The notes below the pieces were generated by a model. That model was not told the origin of the DNA. It saw nothing but the letters and a program-made list of their open reading frames with translations, and made no database searches. From Anniella stebbinsi (taxonomy: Eukaryota; Chordata; Lepidosauria; Squamata; Anniellidae), in NCBI GenBank assembly GCA_029215795.1, contig JARDYH010000005.1, positions 8,712,001 to 8,776,000 of the forward strand: DNA of 64,000 bases. Direction: 5' to 3'. The position numbers were made by a program, and so were the translations under genes. This document shows, piece by piece, positions 37,258 to 49,704 of the stretch (position 1 is its first letter; each line of letters opens with the position of its first letter).

Positions 37258-38042
37258 TATGCAACAGCAGACCTGGGTTTGTTTCAGAATGTACATCCAA
37301 GAGGGAGTCAAGGTCCGGGACAGCTCCCTGTCAGGTATACTTTATGAAACACATGTTGGCAAACACTTTGCTGCCTTTTCATTTTTATGTGTATTTTTTA
37401 AGGTATACATCTAAAAAATGTAACGTGTGAATGCAAATGCCCACCATGTGGCACCAAAGGCACTTTACAGTGTTCCATCAGAATAAACAATTTGTCACAT
37501 ACATTAAAATGGCCTTCACGCTTCACCCTGGTAGTACTTTTCAGAGTACAGTTCTTTAGCATTCTTAGGGATGCTTCAGTTGTTAAAATGTTTCTAAGTG
37601 GAAAAGAATTACATGCAGCTTTAATATAAATTAATACCAAATGCTCATTGAAGACAAGGTACTTGCGTACTCAGAAGCCATGGCTAATTATGGATTCTCT
37701 CTGTAGGTACATGTAGCAAAAACTACAATCATGACACATTATGATAATTGATCTCTACATTGGCTTTCCTACATGACAGTTTAAACACCAGCTCCTTAAA
37801 CCTTTCTTTAACATTGCAGTAGACATTGGGCCTGATAGAGAATGGCACTTCCAAATGGGTTACACATATATTCCTTGCCTACTTCCTAGAGAAGTCTCAT
37901 GAACATTACCATCCTGGGTCAGGATGATACATGTGCACTGAGTTCATTGAGTAGGGGTGGGTAACCTCAGGCCTGGGGGCCAAATCTGGCTCTCCAGAGA
38001 TCCCAATTTGGTCCTCCAGGATTTCCCAGATGGCCATGCCTA

Positions 38043-38346
38043 GGCTGACCAGATAAAATCCAGGTCAGGGCTCATGTAACTTTAACAGTTGTAGAGAAAA
38101 GGGAATTTCAGCCAGTGTCATTTGTATGCAATTAGTTCCTGGTGAAATTCCCTCTTCCTCACAACAGTTAAAGTTGCAGGCACTATACTAGAGTGACCAT
38201 ATACAGAAGAGGGCAAAGCCCCTGCAACTTTTACTGTTGTGATGAAGAGGGAATTTCACAAGGAATTAATTGCATACAAATGACACTGGCTGAAATTCCC
38301 TTTTCTCTACAACTGTTAAAATTACCTGGATTTTATCTGGTCAGCC
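38043..38346. mobile_element. Palindromic dimeric MITE, TA-flanked, inverted spacer
   Basis: It starts GGCTGACCAGATAAAATCCA and ends GATTTTATCTGGTCAGCC with TA flanks. The central spacer reads GTGACCATATACAGAAGAGG, the reverse of the spacer in 36479 and 41355, so this copy inserted in the opposite direction. Confidence 0.85.
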
Positions 38347-38497
38347 TAGCCATGCCCTCTTCCATTGGCTCAAACCCCTTTCCTCCAATTACTGGTTGTT
38401 TGTTGGTTTCCCGGCTTTTATGCAGTTCTTCCCCAATTCTAAAAAGTTGAAATGCCTCTCCTAAAATTTAGTTACTGGCAGTAAGAGCTTTAAGCTA

Positions 38498-38666
38498 GGG
38501 TGACCATATGAAAAGGAGGACAGGGCTCCTGTTTCTTTAACAGTTGCATTGAAAAGGGAATTTCACCAGGTGCTGCATGCATACAAATGACACCTGTTGA
38601 AATTCCCTTTTTTATACAGCTGTTAAAAATTACAGGAGCCCCGTCCTCCTTTCCATATGGTCACCC
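38498..38666. mobile_element. Monomeric form of the palindromic MITE
   Basis: It starts GGTGACCATATGAAAAGGAG and ends CCTTTCCATATGGTCACCC with TA flanks. At 169 bp it is a single palindrome, about half of the other copies. It shows what the basic unit was before dimerisation. Confidence 0.85.
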
Positions 38667-40705
38667 TATTTAAGCTAAAGTATGCTGGCATTTTGGTCCC
38701 GTTTGTTTTACCTTTGACTCCACCTACCACTGGAATGCAGCCTCCAAGAACTTCTCCAAAATTAAAATTGACCCTCTGGCTGAAAAAGGTTCTTCATCCC
38801 TTAAAGAACCCTGTCTCAGAAGCATAATCTCTTCCCAGACTAGCACTGGACTTGTTAGCAAGATGGAGAAGGCAAGGCACTTTTAAGGTGGAGGCCTACA
38901 CAGCTGTTCCTTCTGCCACAAACACACTCAGAAATGCAATTCATGATATTGCTCCAAAACATAGTGTGTACATTGTATGCTCTGTCAGTGGCAGCACTAG
39001 GAACATTGGCACATCAAGAGATTGCGTGGGCTATTTGTGCAGTTGAGCTAGCTCTGGTTCTTTGGCATGTCAGATACCCATAGTACATGTGTACACACAA
39101 AACACACAGTTGATTCAGACGGCATTTGTGCTAGTTCACACAACTCGCAGGATAATTATGAACTTTATATTCTTCCCTGCTGGCTCCTTGCTTTGAATTC
39201 AGACTTCAGCTAGGGGAAAAGTGACCTACCTTATTCCAGGATCACTTTCTGCTCTTACAAATTTGGACAATAGAGCATCTAACTGGATGTGCAGCAACTT
39301 GCTACATGGGCACACTTTTAGACCAAACAAAAAGCACACCTAATTGACTTGGCTCCCTGGCATGAATCAACATGTATATTATGTGCAGAGAGGGTCTCGG
39401 GCTATTATTTTAATGTTTTTAATTTTTATTTACAACCCTTATGTATGTATCACATGCACACACTTTGAGCATCTCTACACTAAGGGAAATTGCATTGTTT
39501 ACCTGGGGCTGTTATGCTTCCTGGTACGATTGATATGAGCTGATTACACCAGAGGAGAGGGGTGACAAGGCGGGAGAGCCTGCTGTTTCCTTTAAAGGTT
39601 TGAATAGAGGAAATGCCTCCCTCCCTCCCTCCTGGCATGTGTGCAAAAGATAGAAGGGAAGTTTTGTTTTCCTAGGTTAACTTGTGCTGTACTGTTTCCA
39701 TGAGGCCCCCAGGAAAGCCAGGACTTACTTCTGAGTAGACATAAGACCCTCAGGACACTTACTTGGGAATAAACCCCATTGAACTAAAAGGGGTGCTCTT
39801 GGTGAGGTGGGGGATCAGATCTGCCTCCCTTTATTGCAGGGAGGCATTTCACCCTCTTCTTTCTCGATCGCAGACACATGAAAGTCCTTCCTTGGCAAGT
39901 TCATAGCACAACCCCAGCTTTACACACTGCCGATTTCGCGCCATTAGGGCTTATTTCAGCTTTTATTTATATCTTATCCGAACTTGGACTCAGTTCTTGA
40001 GTAAACATGGAGTGAAGTGCATGTCCCAGGGTGCTAAATCATTATCAATGAGGCCTAGAGTAAACTTGCTTAGAATTGAGTTGTGTTCTGTGTGCTTGGT
40101 AGGACAATGTACAAATTAGGAAGAATTAAATCTGTTCTGGCCCCCATATACTGCTGGAAGCCCCAAGACCCTTCCCAAATCAAAATTCAGTCCCCTGACC
40201 AAAAAAAGTTCACCACCCCTGGCCTAGATCACAATGAGGTATTGAAGCTGGATCTCAGCTGTGCCATTTTAGATTTCAATGGGTGTCATATGTACATAGA
40301 AAACTAACATCTCAGGGAGAAAATTAGGCTATAATCTTCCCTGAGATGCATGATTTCTAGGGAAAGGGTTTTTTTTAATGGAGGATAATTCATTAATCCC
40401 TACCTTCAGGCTGTTATCCAAACACAGATTAACACCCATTGAAAACTAGGTCTCAAATAATAAATTTGGATGTATTCTGTTCCATTCATAAGCAATCATA
40501 TTCAAGCCATGTCAAAATTGGGATTTGTAACACTGCAGTACTAGACCAATGGTAGCAGCCTGATAAGCATGCATATAGCAAATATCATATGCAGAGTTCT
40601 TAATATGTATTACTCCAGTAATACATTTAAATGTTACTATATTCCACCTGCTGGCAAACATCATTAACATGGTCACAGATTCTGAAAGGATGCCAGCCCA
40701 CAAGT

Positions 40706-40745
40706 TGTGTGTGTGTGTGCGCACACACACACACACACACACACA
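40706..40745. repeat. (TG)n(CA)n self-complementary tract
   Basis: TGTGTGTGTGTGTGC then GCACACAC continuing to ACACA gives about 40 bp of unbroken purine-pyrimidine alternation, with a self-complementary centre at TGCGCA. Confidence 0.9.
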
Positions 40746-41340
40746 GGATATCAGAGACAATAATCCCATTTCTGATCCAGCAGGGGAAGACCCCAGTGAG
40801 CTGATCTGCGCGCAGATACTGTAGAACCAGGCTGGGTATTACAATCTTTGTTAGAACTAACAGAGTTTTGCTAGAATCAAAGACTTCCGGCTCCTTTGCT
40901 ATCAAATAAGGTAGGCAGAAATAGGAGCCATTTGAAGCTGCCTGTTTGATCCCCCTGACTTGTCAATGCAGCCAGACAGATAATTCTCTTTCGTCCCAGA
41001 GGAGACAGCGGGATCAAAGCGCACTCAATGTTACCTGCTTTCATGCTGCGCTAGTGAGGACCATCAGAAAACCTCATCTCCCTGACAAATGCAGGCCCAG
41101 ATATAGAACAGGACAACAAGCTAAAATATTTCTGTCGCAGCAGAACAGAACAGAAAGCCAAGAGAACAATAACAAGCATAACACTTGTGACTTCTTTATC
41201 TAGTCCCTTTAGGCTGGAGCTGATTGAGTGCTTGCGGTTTTGGTTAGGGATGTAGAAGGTGAGTAGGTCCAGGTAGGCCCAGGCTCCCTACTTCTCAACC
41301 ACCTGGCCAATGCAACCACTGGAGGTTGCTATTGACTTTG

Positions 41341-42210
41341 TGGCTGCATTCGTAGGCTGACCAGATAAATCCAGGTCAGGGCTCATGTAACTTTAACAGT
41401 TGTAGAGAAAAGGGAATTTCAGCCAGTGTCATTTGTATGCAATTAGTTCCTGGTGGAATTCCCTCTTCATCACAATAGTTAAAGTTGCAGGGGCCCTGCC
41501 TTCTTTTGTATATGGTCACTCTAGTATAGTGCATGCAACTTTAACTGTTGTGATGAAGAGGGAATTTCACCAGGAATTAATTGCATACAAATGACACTGG
41601 CTGAAATTCCCTTTTCTCTACAACTGTTAAAGTTACATGAGCCCTGACCTAGATTTTATCTGGTCACCCTATGCATGCGGGCAACACATTAAACAACTGG
41701 GGAGGGGGAGAACAATCATCAGTTGTGTTGCTTATTGTGTTGTGTGGAGGGTAACACGCTGCTCACAAACTACGGACTGTATGCTATTCCGCCCAAATAA
41801 GCAACTGAGAGAAACAACTGGCTTGCAAGTTGTTTAGCTCAAAGCCAGTTGTTTAAAGTATTTTGTGGAAGGGTGAGTGGATTAATGGCATGTGGTGAGT
41901 GGGTTAAAACACAAGCCCATAGAGGCAGGTGGCAAGAGTGACCAAAGTGGGGGCTGCCACTCTGCTACAACTGGTGCAACTTGCAGAGGCTGCTGGGATA
42001 GAACTGGGAGGACTGAGGGAGGAGGAAGGGAGGGGAAAGGGGTGGGGGCTGTGTCAGTCAAATGCTGGGTTGACTATTAGTCCACTCAATGCCAACCCCA
42101 ACCACCCATAGTTGTGTAGGAATATGTTGTGTGGGAAGTACCCACAAAATAACCAACTGTGAGTTGGCTACTCAACCCACCATTGACTAATGTGTTGTCC
42201 AAATGCAGCC
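41341..42210. mobile_element. TIR transposon of the 3796 family, interrupted by a MITE in its left TIR
   Basis: The left end TGGCTGCATTCG is followed by the MITE at 41355-41669, then GGGCAACACATTAAACAACT. The right end is CTAATGTGTTGTCCAAATGC then AGCC, the reverse complement of the interrupted left terminus. The body (CAATCATCAGTTGTGTTGCT) aligns with 3796-4306. Without the insert the element is about 550 bp. Confidence 0.75.
41355..41669. mobile_element. Palindromic dimeric MITE, nested insertion
   Basis: It starts GGCTGACCAGATAAATCCAG and ends GATTTTATCTGGTCACCC, flanked by TA. It is 315 bp with the same spacer orientation as 36479. It sits inside the left terminal repeat of another transposon. 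Confidence 0.85.
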
Positions 42211-43224
42211 TGTGTGTCTGCCCCAGTTACTTGACCTAGCTGCTCCTGGTCTCCTAGGGTAGGCTTTGAACTCTTGTCCCAAAAGGATTGTATATGCTCT
42301 GTGCAGGCCTTTAGCCCACAGAGCTATGTGACCCCTGTGATGTGTGGGCTGTGTCCTTCCTCCCCATTGTGCATTGTGCTCAAAAATAGTGCTTAACGGG
42401 GAGCATAAGGGGACTCGAAACCCTGCCTGGAGAGAGATGCCTGGAGGCTTGCAGTAGCAGGGGTGTGGTATGGTGTGTGTCAGGGCTGCTGTGAAGATAT
42501 GTGTGTTGTGATGCAGGGCATGCGCTGGAGGTGTGCCCCTTCCTTCATGAGTTCATTGACTCCATCTATGTGTGAGTGGCATCACCAGCACAGTGATTTT
42601 GGCGGTGTTTCCAGGAACATGTCTGTTTTCGTATTTTCTGGTGGTTTGTTTTTCCTCACACACAGAGCATACAGTGACTGTTGAGTTGGTGTAGCTCTGG
42701 TACATCGCTCCCTCAACTCCCAGTGAAACCGGCGTCGAACAGATTCCTAAAACTCGGAAGAGCAGCAAGGAAGTCTTCCTCAGACTTGCAATTGTCTCAG
42801 AGTCTTTTCCCACCCTAGACAGATTGGTACAGCTATAGGCGCGCAGATGTATTCTGTTGCATGCAGACTGTAATACTTGTGAGTGGTCTTTCGCTTGAAT
42901 AAGCAGGCCAAGTGCTTGATGCAAAGATCAGGCATGGTACTAAAGCAGGGGTAGTGTGGGACAGCTACCCCCCACCCCGTGGTGACCGCCACCCCCCAAA
43001 CAAATACCTTCCATGAGAGTGATTTCCCAGTGTGTGTACTAGAATATATAAACACCCTGATGCCCATTTCCATGTCAGGGATATAAACTTCCACACAATT
43101 GAGACTTTCTGGCATAAAAATATATAACATAGGCATCAGCACTAACGTAGCCTCCGCATTCCTCTCCCGCCTTGCTAAGATGGCACAGCACCAGCCATCC
43201 CAAGAGCCTCGTCCCTTTAATCAC

Positions 43225-43455
43225 ACTTGGCATTAACACAGCCCTTCGGGAGTTCAAAGCACTTCCCAACTCTTCTCTCAGTAATCCTTAAAACAGACAT
43301 GTAAAGTAGGCCAGTATTATCCCCCTATTACGGACTGGGATAGGCGGTGCTGAAGCTGAGAGAACAGGGGACTTATCTAAGAGGCCACGCCACTGAGTTT
43401 GTGGCTAAGGTGAGATTTGAACGGCGGGCTTTCTCCCGTCCACAGCTTAGTCTCT
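43225..43455 (-). mobile_element. MIR-like SINE
   Basis: TCAAAGCACTTCCCAACTCT, then AATCCTTAAAACAGACATGT and AAAGTAGGCCAGTATTATCC, and later GTGAGATTTGAACGGCGGGC, follow the order of antisense MIR. No coding role. Confidence 0.65.
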
Positions 43456-45125
43456 TACCTAAGACTCCGTGTGAGCTATCGTTAATCAGACAGCCCCACT
43501 GCGTCTCGCAACAGCTGAGAAACGGTCAAACTGCTTCGTGGACCTCGCACTGCATCCGCAAAAGGCTGTTTGCTCAATATATGGTATGTGTGGATAGGAC
43601 AGCAGGAGCTTCACCACCTGAAGTAATTTAAACAAGATTAACTTTCCAGTGCCTGGCGGCAAAGAAAAGTTGGCTTACCCACTCTGGGGCCTCCTTGGCC
43701 ATACTTAATGAGTTCTGCTTAATACAAAGATCTGTACTTTATCTCCACACAGCATTTGGCACAATCCAGGTGGGACTACCCCTTAACATTGGGGTCTCCG
43801 CCATGGAAGGCTCCCTATGCCTCCTAATTTTTATTTTGGTTCTTTTTATTAACTTTTTTAAAACTGGGAGGCTGGCACCCTCAAAGTGAAGTGCTGCCCT
43901 ACACACCGACTTTATTTGGGACAGAAGAGTGGCTTTATGTTTTGGAGAGCAGATCCCACCTGTGCCTTGTACCTAAGCTCCTGGGCAAGTTACTTTTCTT
44001 TTAGTCTCACTCGTTTGCCTCCTGGGAAATAGTTTGTGACTGGCAGCCATTTTGTGAGAGCACCCATGATACTAAAAATTCTGAATGTGCCCACCGACCC
44101 AAAAAGGTTGGGGAGCCCTACTTTAACACAGCTGCAGAAAATAGTCTCTCTTGGAGATTTGCTGAAAATGGGCATGCAACTCAAAGGTGCAAGTAATTCA
44201 GTCCTGGAAAATCAGTGATCTCACAGTGGGGCCAGGACCATGGAAAATCTAAATGACAACCTTTGTCCTCTAAGATCACAATGGACCAGGAGGTAGGAGT
44301 GAATGCACAGCTTCCATTCTTTTAAATGGGGCTATGCAGTAGAACTTCCTTGTGGATTGTGGCCCACCATGCGTCAGGCACCGTCACCTCCCACTCTGCT
44401 GTTCTTAACAGTGTCTAAAATCTGCTTCGTGAGAGGATCATTTCCGAGACAGAAACACTTGTACAAATCATAACTGTAGTTATTGCATTGTTCCACAGCC
44501 TGTAGATGAGCGCAGGCAAAGGGCTGCCAGTTGCACCTGTACATTTTTTTAAAAATTATGCATATTCTATATTCATGTTGCAAATAACTTCTGCCAGCCT
44601 CTTCTATTTTTAATTTTATTTGGAATGCCTAAAGTAGAAAAATTCTACGTAACCCCAGTACCGGCTTAAACAGGGCCAGTGCAAGACATTTTGCTGCTTA
44701 AAGAAAAGAACAAGATGGATACCACCCCCTCCATGTACAAGAAGCTGATTAGACTGGCTGTTGAATCTAACTTCAATGCTGGCACTGGAACAACGTCCTC
44801 CAACATACTTGAGGTCAGCTGGCTCCGCCCCCTCTCCCTGACTGCCCGTTGCAAAACCTGGGAAGCCACCAAACACATTCCCCCTCCTTTCTACAGAAGT
44901 TGAAACCCTTCTTCCTATTGGCAGGAAGTGCTTGAAGCTAAAATATGCTGGTATTTTTGGCCACACCCTGTTTGCCTTTAGCCCTGCCCACCGCTGGAAT
45001 GTGGCCCCTGAGAGCTTATTTGAAACTCAGTTTGGCCCTCAAGAAATTTAATTTGGGCTGAGGGTAGCTGCCTATTCAGGGAGGGTCCTGTGAACAGATT
45101 CCCCCCCCCCCTCTTGTTCAGCATA

Positions 45126-45441
45126 GGCTGACCATATGAAAAGGAGGACAGGGCTCATGTAACTTTAACAGTTGTAGAAAAAAGGGAATTTCAGCCAGTG
45201 TCATTTGTATGCAATTCGTTCCTGGTGAAATTCCCTCTTCCTCACAACAGTTAAAGTTGCAGGCACTATACTAGAGTGACCATATACAGAAGAGGGCAAA
45301 GCCCCTGCAACTTTTACTGTTGTGATGAAGAGGGAATTTCACCAGGAATTAATTGCATACAAATGACACTGGCTGAAATTCCCTTTTCTCTACAACTGTT
45401 AAAGTTACATGAGCCCTGTCCTCCTTTTCATATTGTCAGCC
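45126..45441. mobile_element. Palindromic dimeric MITE with mixed ends
   Basis: It starts GGCTGACCATATGAAAAGGA (CATATG subfamily end) but continues CATGTAACTTTAACAGTTGT (AGATAAAA subfamily body). It ends CTTTTCATATTGTCAGCC with TA flanks. It appears to be a chimera of the two subfamilies. Confidence 0.8.
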
Positions 45442-45964
45442 TACTTCAGCAGCCATGAAGGATTAAAGGGGACCCATCCACTTAGGACTCACTTATCTTT
45501 TGCACTGTGGCAACATGGATACATGCGCGCACACTGCAGGCCCATTGACCCCTGGTGGATGCTACCCAAAGAGAAAAAGACACATACGCACTACTCTCCT
45601 GGCTCCTTTACCCTCCCAAGTAAACAGCGCCTACTTCTTGATACACACCCACCCCCTCAACTGGCTTCCCTCTGGAATTTTATGCAGTTTTGTAGCTCCT
45701 GCATGACTGCAGAAGGAGCGGGGGGGGGGGGCATGGTAAGCTTCCCACATGGAGCACAGGGGAAGCATTAGTCTGTACCTCCTCCAATGTTGCTGATGCA
45801 TTGTCACGGTCATGGAGGGGAGCTCTGCCTCCAATGACCTCCTAGCCATCAGACACTCCCTAATCACTTTGATTTCAGGGTCTTATGTGTCTTTCAAAGC
45901 TCCTTTGCCATCTTTCCTCCCCTTTATAATTTCCCAACATCCCTTTACCTTCATATTTCCATCT

Positions 45965-46035
45965 TCTAGGCTAGAACACTTACCTGGGAGTACATTGAAC
46001 TCAATGGGGCATACTTCTGAGTAGACATGCCTAGA
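45965..46035. repeat. Short palindromic repeat (AGTAAGTCC family)
   Basis: CTTACCTGGGAGTACATTGA then ACTCAATGGGGCATACTTCT and GAGTAGACATG. Confidence 0.55.
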
Positions 46036-46044
46036 CTGCTGGCA

Positions 46045-46300
46045 CCTTGACTTTGAAATGCCCTTCCGAGAGAGGTATGCCTGGTGCCACCAATTTATTC
46101 CTTTCAGTGACAGATTAAAACCTTTTTATTTGCTGAGGCGATTTAAGTTATTGTAATTTTTTTTAGCTGCTGGAGTAGTTTTAAATTCCTCTCTGTTTTA
46201 TTGCACTGTTGTTTAATATCGTATGTTGCTTTTAACATTATATACTGATTTATTGCCCTGAAATCCATTTTTGGATGAAGGTGTGGTTCTAAGCAGATAA
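46045..46300 (+). mobile_element. LINE 3'-terminal remnant (L2-like)
   Basis: Translation near 46052 gives fragments like EMPFRE and QIKTFLF, which resemble the extreme C-terminus of CR1/L2-group reverse transcriptase ORFs. An AT-rich 3' region typical of LINE ends follows. Short and decayed. Confidence 0.35.
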
Positions 46301-47502
46301 TTAAAAGTAGTATTGTTAAACGACAACACCAGCTCCTTGCTTCCATCACAACTTCTCATAAATTTTCAAAAGGAACCTTTAAAGGGTTGCAACTTCCCTC
46401 AACGGTAACCTAGCCTTAACTCATCTGTATAGGTTAATATATTCAAATTTCTTGTCGCAAGACTGCATTTCTTTTTAGCAAGAGCTGGAACTGGGGTGGT
46501 TCAGAACATTTGGGGTTCTAAATTAGAAATTCCAAATAGCGCCCTCCCACCCAGTTAAATTAGCATGTGGCATAGTCTCCTGGGAAATTCTTTGGGGCAT
46601 TTCTTGTGGAAATTAGTTTCCCCATGGGCCTGATCTGTCTGCATCCCAACTTGCCATCGTTACTGATGTCCAGGATGCGGCATCTGAGATGGTCACCTCA
46701 TCTTGCCTCATGTCTCCATTTTTCCCCGTTTCCTTAAAAAATGTAACAAAAATGGTCAAACCGGCTAAAAGATGGGAAGCTGAGCTGAGAGGGAGTAAAA
46801 TTAACAGAAAGTAGCAGGCAAGGAGTGGGTGGGGCTTTGCGATGACTCAGGATCTAGCTACCCCATAATCAATGTCAGGAACCACACTGTGCGTGTGTGT
46901 GTGTTACGCCACAATTGGAGGCCCTTGCTGAAGGGATGAGTAACACGGTGGGGTGAGGGGTCTTGATTGCTTTTGAGTCTAAGTGCGCTGATCAAGGCCA
47001 GAGCCTGGAAATTGCATTCACAGGTGGTCCCCTATCATTAACCACAGTAGCCATCTTAAGTGCTCTAAAATACAGCAGATTTGTGGCACCCAAACCTTGC
47101 ACAAATCTCATTAAAATTCACAGGAGGCACACAAGAGAACGGTTGTGCTCTTAAGTAATCCTTGTTCACTTTATGAGGAGTTTTTACAAGAGAATTTCCA
47201 GGTGGCTCGGTCCCTGCATTAATTTACAGAAGGGGAGGGTACCGCACACCAAAATGCCTTGATTGGGACCACCCGTATGCTCATCACCACTACTGTGCCT
47301 TGCCTGTGGCTGTGTCAAAAGGTCAAATTCCCCTCACACACCATCCTCCTCCTCCTCCAGAGAATGATCCACCTGGTAGCAGAGCAGCTCTGTTGTTATG
47401 GAAACAAGGCACATAGAAGATTTTTTAAAAATATCAAATGTGCTAAAGGATTATGAGGGTGGGAAGCCACAAGATAATCAAGTCTCACCCAAAATAAAGT
47501 AG

Positions 47503-47531
47503 TGTGTGTGTGTGTGTGTGGTGTGTGTGTT
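47503..47531 (+). repeat. (GT)n microsatellite
   Basis: A GT run interrupted once by GGTG. Confidence 0.85.
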
Positions 47532-49449
47532 TTAGGCGACAGAAAAAGAAGGCAGGCAGCTGGGTAAAACTAAAACCCAAATGCAGCCATCCCTGTGCAA
47601 TGATGCATCTTTTCCCAAACGCACTGAGTTTAGGATCCCTGATGAACCATTCCTCTTCAAGGCTTATTAAGCTACGCAAGCTGTCCTAGGAATGCTGGAA
47701 GATCCCTGAGGCTCCACCTGGATGCCAGTCTGACAACGCCACAGCAGAACGCCACATGGAAAACAGAGGCGGAGGATTCTCCTTCTCCCTAAACCCGTGC
47801 CAAATGTCCCTATTTGCAGGGTTAGCACCTTGCACAAACCCACCAAAACACAAAATGACAGCAGGCCATAAGCAGCCCCTCTCTGAGACCTAAAATTGCT
47901 AAGTGTCCAGCCTCATAATGCTACTGACAACAATCCTTTAAGTAGTCTTGTCTCGTATCCCCAATAGGAGCAACTGGTACTCTAGATTCACGGACTTCCC
48001 TTCCCTGACAGGATTATATTGCCTCAATTTAGCAATCCTGAAATCATAAAGCATGCATGGAGAGATGGATTAAACTAAGCGTTATGAAAGGAGGTAGGGG
48101 AAGACATGCATCACAGGTCACTCTTGGGCCCACTTTTCACAGAGGTGGTAAACCTGTGTGTGGGCTGTACTGCTTCTGACTCTATGCAGGTGCTCACATG
48201 ACTAAATACTTCAGCAAAAAAAATCCCTGAACATAGAAAACTAGCATGTCAGGGAGAATACGTCTAGGCTAGTTTTCTCCCTGCCAGTTTTCTATGAGCA
48301 GGGGCAGGGGCATTTTGTAGGGAAAAGCATTATATCACGAGTCCTGGTGTCATCTGGTGCACAGGGCTTTTGGTACACCCTCCTCTCCAGTAAGGATAGG
48401 CACACACCACAGTCCCACTATGACAAGGATTTGGAGGAGGGTTCAAGGAGTCTTTGTATGCTGAGCACAGAAACCCATTGCTTCCCTCACAGCAGGGTTT
48501 ATCACAGTTCCCACTTTAGAGGCACAGCAGAATCAGAGCTGAACAGACATAAGTGAAAGCAGCTTTGGAAATGGGATGCTTATTTATTGCTTTCCACAAG
48601 GAAGTCAGTGCTGAGCGCGAATGATTCCCCCCCGTCATTGCTCTGCGGGATATTCATAGGGCTGCAATCGCAGAGGATGTGAAGATGAGGGCAAACGTGA
48701 ATTGAGGGGGGGATCCTCTAGTGTTTAGGGGCAATCTTGTTTGCTCCCCACCTCAACAATCTTCCTGACAGCAAACCCATACAGAATGAACTGATACCAT
48801 GATACCAATAGTTTCTATGGTGAAAAAAGTCTACTCCGCTGGGTGCTATTGACAGGCAGCTAGTAAACAAATGGAGTTCATAATGTCATAAATCCTCAGG
48901 GCCCATTTCTATCGGCACTATGAACACCAGCAAACCTCTGCTAATGCAATCAATTACTGCTGCAAAGGAACCTTACTCCTCAGTTACAGCCCGCCACACA
49001 GAGAAATCTCTCCTTACATCCCAAATGGAATCTTCCAGGGCTCATGAAATTGTTTTCAAGAGCATCCTTTCACCCGTTCCTGGGAACATTTGACAGCGTC
49101 ACAACTTCGAATGTATTACAATTGATTATCTATTTGGCCAGAATGTGAAAGCAGCAGACACCATCCAGAGCCGAGTTGCTTCTGGAACATAGAATCCATC
49201 TACTGCTGGAAGGAGACTATACTACAAGCGTCATGCCCAGGCTACATAATATCACCTAGGTATATATTGCAGGAAATCAGCAAAGCAAATAAAAGAAAAT
49301 TCAGTACTAATAGGGGTGTACCTGGTATCACTCCATCCACCCACCCCATCTCAGGTAACAAGCACCTATTCTCAAGACCTTGGTGTAAATTTGGTGCCAA
49401 ATTCTGAGAACCTTCTTAGGGCTGAGGCAAAATAATCTAATTGGGCAGT

Positions 49450-49512
49450 TCAGGTTCCCCTAACCTGGTGGCCCACAAATGTGTTGGACTACAACTCCCA
49501 TCAGAACCCCCA
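49450..49512. repeat. Half of the CTACAACTCCCATCA palindromic repeat
   Basis: CCCCTAACCTGGTGGCCCAC then GTTGGACTACAACTCCCATC. Only the left half is present. Confidence 0.5.
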
Positions 49513-49704
49513 CCCAGCATATATACATTATTTCAAAACTGTTCTCAATACCATATTCCTTTGTTCACACTGCTTTTTGATCCAATCGATGGTGGCATTC
49601 CACGATTTTTTTTTATTTGTACCCTGCCTTTCACCCAAGAAAAATGGCACTCAAGGTGGCTTACAATCATAAATAAAACTTGATTAAAACAGCTGCGCCC
49701 CTTC

